Shown here piece by piece: positions 46,477-54,451 of a stretch of 64,000 bases of DNA. Source of the stretch: Streptomyces sp. SID13726 (GTDB taxonomy: Bacteria > Actinomycetota > Actinomycetes > Streptomycetales > Streptomycetaceae). Numbering within the stretch: position 1 is the first letter of the stretch; the number at the start of each line of letters is the position of its first letter. The notes below the pieces were generated by a model. It did no database searches and was not told the DNA's origin. It worked only from the letters and a program-made list of their open reading frames with translations. Position numbers and translations under genes: made by a program. Location of the stretch: the NCBI RefSeq assembly GCF_010548375.1, contig NZ_JAAGLY010000002.1:372001-436000 (forward strand), given 5' to 3'.

Positions 46477-47396
46477 GCGCGGTCCGTACGGTGGCCGGGG
46501 ATCTCCCGGCCGAGCGGCTCGGTGTGTGCGACGCGCACGACCACCTGTTCTTCGGCAGCCCCCGACTGCCCGGTCAGGAACTGCGCAGCGCGGCCGCGGC
46601 CCGGGCCGAACTCCAGGCGTTCGCGGCGCAGGGCGGCGGCGCCGTCGTGCAGTGGACGCCGTACGGGCTGGGGCGGCGGGCCGCCGATCTGCCTGCGCTG
46701 TCCCGGGAGACGGGGGTGCACATCGTCGCCGCGACCGGGTTGCACCAGGCGGTCCACTACGACGACCGTACGCTCGCCGGGCTGCGGGGCGGGCTGGCCG
46801 AGGTGTTCGTCGCCGAACTCACGGACGGCATCGGCACGTCGGGGGTCCGCGCGGGACTGATCAAGGTGGCGGGCGGCTTCCACGCCCTGGACGCGCACGC
46901 GCGCTGGACCTTGGCCGCGGCTGCCGAGGCCCACCGGGCGACGGGGGCGCCGATCGCCGTGCACCTGGAGCTGGGCACCGGTGCGCCGGACGTACTCGAC
47001 CTGCTGTGCGGGGAGTTGGCGGTGCCGCCGTCGCGGGTGATCCTGGGGCATCTGAACCGCTCCCCCGATCCCGTGCTGCACCGCCAGGCCGCCGAATCGG
47101 GCTGTTTCCTCGCCTTCGACGGGCCGTCCCGCGCCCACCACGCCACCGACTGGCGTATGCCGGACGCTCTCCGGGCCCTCGCCGACGCCGGTCACGGGGA
47201 CCGGCTGCTGCTCGGCGGCGACACCACGACCGCGTCCGCGCGCTCGGTCGACGGCGGACCGGGGATGCCGTACCTGCTGCGCCGGGTGCGGCCACGGCTC
47301 GCGGCCGAGCTGGGCGAGGAGCTGGTCCGGCGGATCCTCACCGACAACCCGGGCCGGGCGTTCGCGGTGGAGTGGCCCGATCCTGTCGCTCGCTGA
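46470..47396 (+). CDS. phosphotriesterase-family (amidohydrolase) protein
   Basis: A 308-residue TIM-barrel hydrolase. Metal-binding parts are visible: DAHDHLFFG near residue 21, Lys in LIKVAGG near 134, His in PIAVHLELG near 170, LGHLNRSPD near 193 and Asp in LLGGDTTT near 251. Relatives hydrolyse lactones or phosphotriesters; the substrate here is unknown. The GTG at 46470 overlaps the DUF4865 stop, so the two are translationally coupled. Confidence 0.82.
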   Translation: MVSAVRTVAGDLPAERLGVCDAHDHLFFGSPRLPGQELRSAAAARAELQAFAAQGGGAVVQWTPYGLGRRAADLPALSRETGVHIVAATGLHQAVHYDDRTLAGLRGGLAEVFVAELTDGIGTSGVRAGLIKVAGGFHALDAHARWTLAAAAEAHRATGAPIAVHLELGTGAPDVLDLLCGELAVPPSRVILGHLNRSPDPVLHRQAAESGCFLAFDGPSRAHHATDWRMPDALRALADAGHGDRLLLGGDTTTASARSVDGGPGMPYLLRRVRPRLAAELGEELVRRILTDNPGRAFAVEWPDPVAR

Positions 47397-47494
47397 CCCG
47401 CCGTGCCCTTTCGGCCCGGTCGGGCGGCACGAGGATGAGGGGACGACGTCCGCGCAGACGCAAGAAGCACGTCCGCGCGAGGAAAGGCGGAGCC

Positions 47495-47680
47495 ATGGCA
47501 CTGGAGATGCGCGAGCGATGCGAACGCTGCGAGACCGCGTCCCTGCCGCCCGACGCCCCGGCCCGCATCTGCTCGTACGAGTGCACCTTCTGCGTGCCAT
47601 GCACGGAGGCCATGGCGGGCGTCTGCCCCAACTGCGGCGGCGAGTTGGTCCCGAGGCCCCGCCGCCGAGCCGGCCGCTAG
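47495..47680 (+). CDS. DUF1272 small zinc-ribbon-like protein
   Basis: A 61-residue protein dense in cysteines: MRERCERCETASLPPDAPAR, ICSYECTFCVPCTEA, GVCPNCGGELVPRP. Eight Cys in CxxC-type pairs fit the DUF1272 family, probably binding zinc. ATG 47495 follows a GGAAAGGCGG stretch. Its TAG stop shares the CTAG palindrome with the stop of the convergent reductoisomerase gene. Confidence 0.85.
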   Translation: MALEMRERCERCETASLPPDAPARICSYECTFCVPCTEAMAGVCPNCGGELVPRPRRRAGR

Positions 47681-49146
47681 GCCACTGAGATGTCCACGGA
47701 GGGGCGGAGCTTGGCAGCCGAGGCCAGTGCCTCGTGCACGGGGTGGGCCGCGAAGGCCGCCAACAGGGCTGTGTCCGCCGGGTGTTCGGCGGCCGGGTAG
47801 GCGATCTGCTCGTAGGCGGCCTGGAAGCGCGGGCCCCAGCGGCGGGCGCCGAGGCGGGCCGTGCGGGAGCAGTTGTCGACCATGTAGGCCACGTCCCGGG
47901 CGTGCATGTACGGCAGGAGCGAGTCGACGGCCTCGATGACGGACTCGTTGACGATCTCCGACCAGGGGTGGCCGCGCTCGGCGAACTCGTCGACCTGAGC
48001 GAGCATGGTGGCGACGAAGACCCCGGCCGTGAACGGGTCGACGGACAGCTCGCGTTCGCTCCGCAGCGCCCGCACCCGCTCGCCGGCGCCCCACATGGGC
48101 GATCCGCCGATCTCGCTCATCCGCCGTGCGCCGAGCCGCCGTTCGGCCAGGATCACGCTGCGCAGCTCGGTGCCGTCGGCGACCTCGTCGTAGATCTCCG
48201 CGACGATCTCGCGCGCGGGACCGTAGGTCGCCGTGTAGGCGCGGTCGAAGACCTCCTGTCCGGCCGGGTCGAGAGCCTCTCGCACGGCCCGCAGCCCGGA
48301 GTGCGAGATCGTGCGGGCGATCGGCCCGGTGACGTTCTCGCAGGACCGCCGGTACGCCGTCACCTCGTCGTCCCCCGCCAGCCGGTACCGCGTGTACAGC
48401 GTCTCGACGATCCCGTGGACGGCACCGAGCAGGATGGCCCGCTCGCCGACGATGTCCGAGAGGTACTCGCTCTCCAGCGTGGTGCGGAAGGTGTACGGCG
48501 ATCCGAGCGCCACCGACCAGCCGAGCGCGAGGTCGACGGCCCGGCCGTCGGGGTCGGCGTGCACGGCGAAACTGCTGTTGATCCCGGCGCCGTTGACATC
48601 GGCGCCCTGCTGGTAGAGGCGGCGCACCGAGTCGCCCATGCCCTTGGGGCAGACCGCGATCACCGGGTGCCCCGCCGGGAACTCACCGCCCGTCTCCCGG
48701 AGATGACCGAGCAGGAAGCCGTGCGAGAGCCCGATCGCCGCGCCGGGCTTCAGCACCGCGAAGATCTCCTGGTGGTGGGCGGCCAGTGCCGCGTCCGCGA
48801 TCAGCAGCACGACCAGGTCGCTGTCGGCGGCGACCGCGAGCCAGTCGCCCAGCGTGCCGTCCTCTTCGGTGAAGCCGTGGGCGCGCGCGTCGGCGGCCGA
48901 GGAGGAGCCGGGGCGCAGTCCCACGGCCACCCGGATGTCCGTACCGGCGAGCGAGTCGCGCAGGTTGAGCGCCTGGGCCCGGCCCTGCGGGCCCCAGCCG
49001 AGCACCCCGACCCGGCGGACCCCGGCGAAGGCCTGGGGCAGCAGGGCGAACAGGTGCCGGCCGCCGCGCAGGACGGTCTCGGTGCCGCCGGGGACGTCCA
49101 TGGTTTCGAGGGCGAAGACGCGGGAGGCGTACGTGGTGGAGGTCAT
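47677..49146 (-). CDS. ilvC: ketol-acid reductoisomerase, plant-type (class II)
   Basis: A 489-residue enzyme of branched-chain amino-acid synthesis that turns acetolactate into dihydroxy-isovalerate with NADPH and Mg. It has ETVLRGGRHLFALLPQAF, the cofactor motif GVLGWGPQGRAQALNLRDSL, VCPKGMGDSVRRLY and the metal-binding SEYLSDIVGERAILLGAVHG block. Length and motifs match the long plant-like form, not the ~330-residue form usual for actinomycetes. It may therefore be a second, specialised copy. ATG 49146 has no strong ribosome binding site. It is divergent from an IlvY-like regulator. Confidence 0.87.
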   Translation of the reverse strand: MTSTTYASRVFALETMDVPGGTETVLRGGRHLFALLPQAFAGVRRVGVLGWGPQGRAQALNLRDSLAGTDIRVAVGLRPGSSSAADARAHGFTEEDGTLGDWLAVAADSDLVVLLIADAALAAHHQEIFAVLKPGAAIGLSHGFLLGHLRETGGEFPAGHPVIAVCPKGMGDSVRRLYQQGADVNGAGINSSFAVHADPDGRAVDLALGWSVALGSPYTFRTTLESEYLSDIVGERAILLGAVHGIVETLYTRYRLAGDDEVTAYRRSCENVTGPIARTISHSGLRAVREALDPAGQEVFDRAYTATYGPAREIVAEIYDEVADGTELRSVILAERRLGARRMSEIGGSPMWGAGERVRALRSERELSVDPFTAGVFVATMLAQVDEFAERGHPWSEIVNESVIEAVDSLLPYMHARDVAYMVDNCSRTARLGARRWGPRFQAAYEQIAYPAAEHPADTALLAAFAAHPVHEALASAAKLRPSVDISVA

Positions 49147-49172
49147 GGTGGAGTTGTAGGCTCCGGCCGAGT

Positions 49173-49189
49173 GTTGCGGCAAGCGCAAC
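49173..49189. promoter_or_regulatory. candidate IlvY/LysR operator
   Basis: GTTGCG-GCAAG-CGCAAC is an inverted repeat with 6-bp perfect arms in the 85-bp gap between the divergent KARI and LysR-type genes. The TTGC...GCAA form fits LysR-type sites. A second TTGCACTGCA half-like element is at 49204-49213. Binding is inferred. Confidence 0.55.
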
Positions 49190-49231
49190 TTCCGCATCGC
49201 GCTGTTGCACTGCATGAAAGGCCCAGGTCAC

Positions 49232-50077
49232 ATGGATGATCACCGGGAGCTGCGTCTCTTCCTGCACCTCGCGCAGACGCTGAACTTCGGCCGGACGAGC
49301 CTCGACTGCCATGTCAGCCCGGCCACGCTGACGAGGACCGTGCAGCGGCTGGAGGCGGATCTCGGGCACCGGCTGTTCGACCGTGGCCCGCGCGGGGTGT
49401 CGTTGACCGCGGAGGGGCACCGCTTCCGTGAATACGCCGTCCAGGCACTGGAGTTGTGGCGCGCCTACCGTGAGGAGCATCCCGATCCGGCCGAACTGAC
49501 CGGCCGCCTGGCCGTGTTCGCGACGGTGACCGCCTGCCAGGCCCTGCTTCCCGATCTGTTGGCGCCGTTCCGCGCGGCCCATCCCCAGGTGCGGCTCGAT
49601 CTGCGCACCGGTGACGCGGCGGCCGCGCTGGCCCGGCTGGACGAGGGCGAGGTGGACGTGGCCGTCGCGGGGATCCCGGCCCGGCTGCCGGAGGGGCTGG
49701 TGAGCCGGACGGTCGCGGTGACCGAGCTGGTCCTCGTCACCGCGCGGGAGCGGCCCGACCCGGATCTGGCCGGGCCGTTCGTCCTCCCGCACCGCGGGCT
49801 GGTCCGCGAGGCCGCCGACCGCTGGTTCCGGGCCCGGGGCACGGTTCCCGACGTGGCCTGCGAGCCCGACGGCCACGAAGGGCTGCTCACACTGGTCGCC
49901 CTGGGCTGCGGCACGGGCGTGGTCCCCCGTCTCGTACTCGAGCACAGCGCGGTGCGGGAGCGGCTGGCGGAGGTGCCCGCCGAGTCGGCGCCGGAGCGGT
50001 TCCCGATCGGGTTGTGCGTGCGGCGGGCGGATCTGCGGCGGCCGGCGGTGGCGGCGCTGTGGAGTCTGTGCGGGTGA
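49232..50077 (+). CDS. ilvY: LysR-family regulator (IlvY-like)
   Basis: A 281-residue regulator. The N-terminal helix-turn-helix reads ELRLFLHLAQTLNFGRTSLD then CHVSPATLTRTVQRLEADLG, a form typical of IlvY rather than most LysR proteins. The effector domain follows (LPDLLAPFRAAHPQVRLDLR, GLLTLVALGCGTGVVPRLVL). The divergent KARI gene repeats the ilvY/ilvC arrangement of enteric bacteria, so activation by acetolactate-type inducers is likely. ATG 49232 sets the usual short N-terminus. Confidence 0.83.
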   Translation: MDDHRELRLFLHLAQTLNFGRTSLDCHVSPATLTRTVQRLEADLGHRLFDRGPRGVSLTAEGHRFREYAVQALELWRAYREEHPDPAELTGRLAVFATVTACQALLPDLLAPFRAAHPQVRLDLRTGDAAAALARLDEGEVDVAVAGIPARLPEGLVSRTVAVTELVLVTARERPDPDLAGPFVLPHRGLVREAADRWFRARGTVPDVACEPDGHEGLLTLVALGCGTGVVPRLVLEHSAVRERLAEVPAESAPERFPIGLCVRRADLRRPAVAALWSLCG

Positions 50078-50110
50078 GGCCTGTCTGAGTGGTGAGTCCT
50101 GCCCGGGCTA

Positions 50111-50154
50111 CCAGCACCGGCCATCCGGTCGCCCAGCACTGGCTATCCAGTCCC
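50111..50154. repeat. two 22-bp hairpin units at the sugar-phosphate isomerase 3' end
   Basis: Unit A (50111-50132) holds stem ACCGG/CCGGT with loop CCAT. Unit B (50133-50154) holds ACTGG/CCAGT with loop CTAT. Both sides of the middle base pair differ between the copies and pairing is kept. The isomerase stop (CTA on the plus strand) lies in the loop of unit B; unit A follows downstream of it. Confidence 0.8.
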
Positions 50155-50601
50155 CTGGTCGCGACCCTCCAGCCGCCCCACATGCGCCACGTTCCCCCGG
50201 TCCTCCGCGTCCCCGCTCGGCTCCCCCGCGAACCACGCGTCCAGGATCTCCTTGAGCAGCGGCTCCGACGTCAGCCGCAGGCTCAGGGCCAGCGCGTTGG
50301 CGTCGTTCCAGCGGCGGGCGCCGTCCGCCGTGTAGGCGTCCGTGCACAGGGCGGCCCGTACGCCGGGGACCTTGTTGGCGGCGATGGATGCGCCCGTGCC
50401 GGTCCAGCAGCACACGATCGCCTGGTCGGCCGTCCCGGCGGCCACCTCACGGGCCGCGGCCTCGGAGCAGACGGCCCATCGCGGGTCGTCGCCGGGGCTC
50501 AGCGCGCCGTGCGTGAGTACGTTGTGGCCGCGGACGCGCAGCTCGTCGAGGAGGGCGCGCGCGACCGGTTCGTCCATGTCCGAGGAGACGGAGATCCGCA
50601 T
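50143..50601 (-). CDS. RpiB/LacAB-family sugar-phosphate isomerase
   Basis: A 152-residue isomerase of the RpiB family. Features: N-terminal MRISVSSDMDEPVARALLDE, VNTHGAL-like VLTHGALSPGDD, the active-site Cys region AIVCCWTGTGASIAANKVPG with GVRAALCTDAYTADGARRWN, and NALALSLRLTS. Members interconvert aldose and ketose phosphates such as ribose-5-P and ribulose-5-P. The C-terminal 20 residues are polar and not conserved; the stop lies inside a repeated hairpin. Confidence 0.83.
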   Translation of the reverse strand: MRISVSSDMDEPVARALLDELRVRGHNVLTHGALSPGDDPRWAVCSEAAAREVAAGTADQAIVCCWTGTGASIAANKVPGVRAALCTDAYTADGARRWNDANALALSLRLTSEPLLKEILDAWFAGEPSGDAEDRGNVAHVGRLEGRDQGTG

Positions 50602-50602
50602 G

Positions 50603-51325
50603 TCACGAGCCTACTCGGCGGCTCAGCCTGCGGACGAGGGGTTCCAGGTAGACGACGTGCGGCCCGGTGAGCCCGGCCAGGTCGGCCGGGGACCCGACCA
50701 GGGCGATGCGGTCGAACTCCGGGTCCTGTCCGCGTGCTGTCTCGGCGGCGACCAGATCATCGAAGCGCGCCCGCACCTCGGACGCGGGCAACGGCGGGGC
50801 GAGGTAGTGGACGCCGACCTGGCCGCCCTCGCCGTGGGTGACCAGCAGGCGGGTGAGCGTGTCGGCCGGAATGTCGACGCCGGTCTCCTCGGCCAGTTCG
50901 AGTGCGGCGTGACGGCGTAGGGCGGGCTCGTCGAGAACCGTGTCGCCGAGCGGTGGCTCGACCGAGCCGCCCGGGAACTGCCAGCGGCCCGGCGCGGCGG
51001 TGAAGGACGACATCCGGCCCACCAGCATCCGACCGTCGCCGGTCGGCTGGACCACGCTCACGAAGAGGGAGCGCAGGGGCCGGGCGCCCGGGACGCGGCG
51101 CAGGGCGAAGTAGCGGTAGGTCGTCCGGGCCCAGGAGACGACCAGACGGTCCGGGTCCGTCCGGTCGAGGCCCGCGCAGACCGCCACCGGTCCGTCGAAG
51201 AAGCTCGGGTTGGCCGTGAGCGCCGCGTCCCACGCCCGGTCCATGGCCGTGCGTTCCTCGGCGGTCAGCACCGGCGGTGCCACCTCGACCAGGTGCATCC
51301 CGGCGGGCTCGATCAGTTCAGTCAC
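50603..51325 (-). CDS. Nudix-like hydrolase with interrupted Nudix box
   Basis: A 240-residue protein. The core reads RWQFPGGSVEPPLGDTVLDE then PALRRHAALELAEETGVDIP. The usual GxxxxxE-x7-REUxEExGU box is stretched by several residues and has LE in place of RE, though EETGV is kept. The N-terminal half (DRTDPDRLVVSWARTTYRYF) may be a substrate domain. GTG 51325 lies in an 8-bp GTGACTGA overlap with the ROK gene stop, so translation is coupled. Activity on nucleotide substrates is uncertain. Confidence 0.72.
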   Translation of the reverse strand: MTELIEPAGMHLVEVAPPVLTAEERTAMDRAWDAALTANPSFFDGPVAVCAGLDRTDPDRLVVSWARTTYRYFALRRVPGARPLRSLFVSVVQPTGDGRMLVGRMSSFTAAPGRWQFPGGSVEPPLGDTVLDEPALRRHAALELAEETGVDIPADTLTRLLVTHGEGGQVGVHYLAPPLPASEVRARFDDLVAAETARGQDPEFDRIALVGSPADLAGLTGPHVVYLEPLVRRLSRRVGS

Positions 51326-52562
51326 GGACGAGTGCACCCAGCGGGTCGTCCAGCACCGGCTGCCACGCCAACTCGGCCGCCCCGACCAGGCTGTTGTGGT
51401 CGAGGGTGCAGGCCAGGATCGGGACGCCACCGCTCTGGCCCCACAGACTGCGCTCGGCCACGACCGCGCGCAGCCGCTCCGGGTCGGCGTCCAGGAGGGT
51501 GCGGTGGACGCCGCCGAGGATGATGCGGTCCGGGTTGAGGATGTTCACCAGGCCCGCGAGTCCCAGTCCCAGCCGGTCGATCAGCGTCTCCACGGCGGCC
51601 CGGACGGCGGGGTCGTCGTACTGGTCGCGGACGAGGTCGTTGGCCTGCTGGAGGAGGGAGAGTTCGGGACCGGGTTCGCGGCCCGCCGCCGTGAGGAGGG
51701 CGAGCGGGTCGGCCTCGACGTCCAGACAGCCGCGGCTGCCGCAGTGGCAGGGGCGGCCCTCGGGGTTGACGGTGAGGTGGCCGACTTCGAGCGCCAGGCC
51801 CGAACTGCCCGTGTGCAGACGCCCGTCGAGCACCAGCGCGCCGCCCACGCCCCGGTGTCCGGTCGCCACGCAGAGCAGGTCCCGGGCGCCGCGACCGGCG
51901 CCGTGCCGGTGCTCGGCGAGCGCGGCGAGGTTGACGTCGTTGCCCGCGAAGGCCGGTCCGGTGATGCCGGCGGCCCGCACGCACTCGTCGAAGATCCGGC
52001 GGACGGGGGCACCGGCGGGCCAGGCCAGGTGCAGGGGGTTGAGGGCGAGTCCTTCGGGTTCGGCGACCGCGGACGGTACGGCGAGTCCGGCGCCGACACA
52101 GCGTCTGCCGGTCGTGCGCAGCAGTTCGGTGCCCGCCTCGACGACGGAGCCGAGGACCTTCGCCGGGTCGGCGTCGACGGTCTCGCAGCCGGGCGCGGTG
52201 GCGACGATACGGCCGCCCAGACCGACCAGCGCGGCCCGGAAACCGTCGGCGTGCACCTGCGCGGCCAGCACGACCGGGCCGTCCTCGGCGACCGCGAGCC
52301 GGTGCGAGGGCCGGCCCTGGGAGCCCGCGGGCGCGGTGGGCCGGGCGTCGACGCGGATCAGCCCGAGCGCCTCCAGTTCGGCGGCGACCGCTCCGGCCGT
52401 CGCCCGGGTCACCCCGAGTTCGGCGGTGAGCACGGCCCGGGTGGGGGCGCGTCCGGTGTGCACGAGCTCCAACGCGGGCCCGAGCGCGCCTCGCCCCCGG
52501 TCCAGCCGCGTCCTTGAGGTGGTCCCTTCCCCCGCCGGCCGGGGGTCCGCCTTGCCGCTCAT
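51318..52562 (-). CDS. ROK-family protein (sugar-responsive repressor or kinase)
   Basis: A 414-residue ROK protein. The N-terminal winged helix (PTRAVLTAELGVTRATAGAV then AAELEALGLI) argues for a repressor. The sugar-kinase-like body has GAGLAVPSAV, AGNDVNLAALAEH, LEVGHLTVNPEGR and the zinc motif CHCGSRGCLDV. The sugar is unknown. ATG 52562 is preceded by GGGAG; 52595 is an alternative. It is followed by the Nudix-like gene with coupled overlap. Confidence 0.88.
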   Translation of the reverse strand: MSGKADPRPAGEGTTSRTRLDRGRGALGPALELVHTGRAPTRAVLTAELGVTRATAGAVAAELEALGLIRVDARPTAPAGSQGRPSHRLAVAEDGPVVLAAQVHADGFRAALVGLGGRIVATAPGCETVDADPAKVLGSVVEAGTELLRTTGRRCVGAGLAVPSAVAEPEGLALNPLHLAWPAGAPVRRIFDECVRAAGITGPAFAGNDVNLAALAEHRHGAGRGARDLLCVATGHRGVGGALVLDGRLHTGSSGLALEVGHLTVNPEGRPCHCGSRGCLDVEADPLALLTAAGREPGPELSLLQQANDLVRDQYDDPAVRAAVETLIDRLGLGLAGLVNILNPDRIILGGVHRTLLDADPERLRAVVAERSLWGQSGGVPILACTLDHNSLVGAAELAWQPVLDDPLGALVRD

Positions 52563-52598
52563 GAGGGCGAGTCTCCCATGATCCGCTCGTGACACGGC

Positions 52599-53240
52599 CT
52601 ACCGCCCGCTGACCCGCAGCGTGATGTTCAGCCGCCCCGTCAGCCCCAACTCGGGCGGCGCGGTGCCCGGATGCACACGGGGCACCCCGTGGTAGGCGAG
52701 CCGCGCCGGGCCGCCGAACACGAACAGGTCGCCGCTGCGCAGCTCGACGTCCGTGTACGGCTTGGTCCGGGTCTCGGTGTTCCCGAACCGGAAGACACAG
52801 CTGTCGCCGAGGCTCAGGGACACCACGGGGGCGTCCGACTCCTCGTCGCTGTCCCGGTGCATGCCCATGCGGGCGTCGCCGTCGTAGAAATTGATCAGTG
52901 CGATGTCGTACAGCGCCTGCCGCGGGCCGAGCGTGTCCCGTACCGCCTCCCGGCCCAGCTCGCCCAGCCAGTGGGGGAACGGTTTCACCGGTGCCCCGTC
53001 GCCGTCGGCGACCGTGCGGGCGTAGGCGTACGGATACCAGTGCCAGCCCAGGCAGACCTGCCGTGCGGTCATGGTGCCGCCGCCCGGGGTGCGGACGGTG
53101 CGCAGTCCGGCGGGTGGGCGCGCCCACTCCCGGCAGGCATCCAGCAGCTCGCGCTGTCGCGCGGGGTCCAGCCAGTCCGGCAGGTGCACCGCGCCCGGCG
53201 CGACCTGCGTGCGGGGCCTGGGGAACAGCTCGCCTTCCAT
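52599..53240 (-). CDS. alkB: AlkB-like 2-oxoglutarate/Fe(II) dioxygenase
   Basis: A 213-residue dioxygenase that repairs alkylated DNA or RNA bases oxidatively. The double-stranded beta-helix carries NFYDGDARMGMHRDSDEESD (metal His and Asp), SLSLGDSCVFRFG, the distal His in YHGVPRV and RLNITLRV with the 2-oxoglutarate-binding Arg. ATG 53240 (MEGELFPRPRT) is chosen because the family begins ELFPRPR; 53249 and 53261 are longer options. It is divergent from a methyltransferase gene (56-bp gap). Confidence 0.88.
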   Translation of the reverse strand: MEGELFPRPRTQVAPGAVHLPDWLDPARQRELLDACREWARPPAGLRTVRTPGGGTMTARQVCLGWHWYPYAYARTVADGDGAPVKPFPHWLGELGREAVRDTLGPRQALYDIALINFYDGDARMGMHRDSDEESDAPVVSLSLGDSCVFRFGNTETRTKPYTDVELRSGDLFVFGGPARLAYHGVPRVHPGTAPPELGLTGRLNITLRVSGR

Positions 53241-53296
53241 GGACGCCATCCTGCCCGACAAGGCCTGAGCTGCGACTCCGATAGCCTGGGCGCACG

Positions 53297-54451
53297 ATGG
53301 ACGACCGTATGACGACCCCCTGGGGCGAGTTCCCGCTCACCCGTTTCCCCGAGGACCCGCGCGACCGGCTGCGTGCCTGGGACGCCTCCGACGAGTATCT
53401 GCTGAGGCATCTCACGGACGAGGGGGTGTCGCTGTCCGGCACGGTCGTGGTGGTCGGGGACCGCTGGGGCGCGCTGGTCACCGCGCTGGCCGAGCACCGG
53501 CCGGTGCAGATCACCGACTCCTTCCTGAGCCAGGAGGCGACCCGGGCGAACCTCGCGCGCGCCGGCGTCGAGCCGGGGACCGTGCGGCTGCTCACCACGC
53601 AGGACCCGCCGCCCGACCGGATCGACGTGCTCCTGGTGCGGGTGCCGAAGAGCCTGGCCCTGCTGGAGGACCAGCTGCTGCGGCTGGCGCCCGGGGTGCA
53701 CGAGGACACGGTCGTCGTCGGCACCGGCATGGTGAAGGAGATCCACACCTCGACGCTCCGGCTGTTCGAGCGGATCCTCGGCCCGACCCGCACCTCGCTC
53801 GCCGAGAAGAAGGCCCGGCTGATCTTCTGCGCTCCGCAGCCGTCGCTCGTACGACCGGCCAATCCCTGGCCGTACGGCTACTCGCTCCCGGACGGCGTCG
53901 GTACCGTCTCCGGACGGACCGTCGTCAACCACGCGGGCGTCTTCTGCGCCGACCGGCTCGACATCGGCACCCGGTTCCTCCTCCGGCACCTCCCGGACAG
54001 CCGGGGCACCCAGCGGATCGTGGACCTGGGCTGCGGCAACGGCGTGGTCGGTACGGCGGTGGCGCTGGCGAACCCGGAGGCCGAGGTGCTGTTCGTCGAC
54101 GAGTCGTTCCAGGCCGTGGCCTCGGCGGAGGCGACGTACAAGGCGAACGGCGTGCCGGGGCACGCGGAGTTCCGCGTCGGGGACGGTCTGACCGGGGTCC
54201 CGGAGGGCAGCGTGGACCTCGTGCTCAACAACCCGCCGTTCCACTCCCACCAGGCGACGACGGACGCGTCGGCCTGGCGGATGTTCACCGGGGCGCGCCG
54301 GACGCTGCGGCCGGGTGGTGAGCTGTGGGTCGTCGGGAACCGGCATCTCGGGTACCACGTGAAGCTGCGGAAACTGTTCGGGAACAGCCAACTGGTGGCG
54401 AGCGACCCGAAGTTCGTGGTCCTCAAGGCGGTAAAACGGTCGGGTGACTGA
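53297..54451 (+). CDS. RlmG/RsmC-like class I methyltransferase
   Basis: A 384-residue protein with a degenerate N-terminal methyltransferase-like half (SGTVVVVGDRWGALVTALAE) and an active C-terminal half. The latter has SAM motif IVDLGCGNGVVGTAVALANP, VDESFQAVASAEATY and the catalytic NPPFHS motif of guanine-N2 methyltransferases. This two-half layout matches RlmG and RsmC, which modify 23S or 16S rRNA. No ribosome binding site is obvious, so it may be leaderless. It overlaps the next gene by eight bases. Confidence 0.85.
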   Translation: MDDRMTTPWGEFPLTRFPEDPRDRLRAWDASDEYLLRHLTDEGVSLSGTVVVVGDRWGALVTALAEHRPVQITDSFLSQEATRANLARAGVEPGTVRLLTTQDPPPDRIDVLLVRVPKSLALLEDQLLRLAPGVHEDTVVVGTGMVKEIHTSTLRLFERILGPTRTSLAEKKARLIFCAPQPSLVRPANPWPYGYSLPDGVGTVSGRTVVNHAGVFCADRLDIGTRFLLRHLPDSRGTQRIVDLGCGNGVVGTAVALANPEAEVLFVDESFQAVASAEATYKANGVPGHAEFRVGDGLTGVPEGSVDLVLNNPPFHSHQATTDASAWRMFTGARRTLRPGGELWVVGNRHLGYHVKLRKLFGNSQLVASDPKFVVLKAVKRSGD

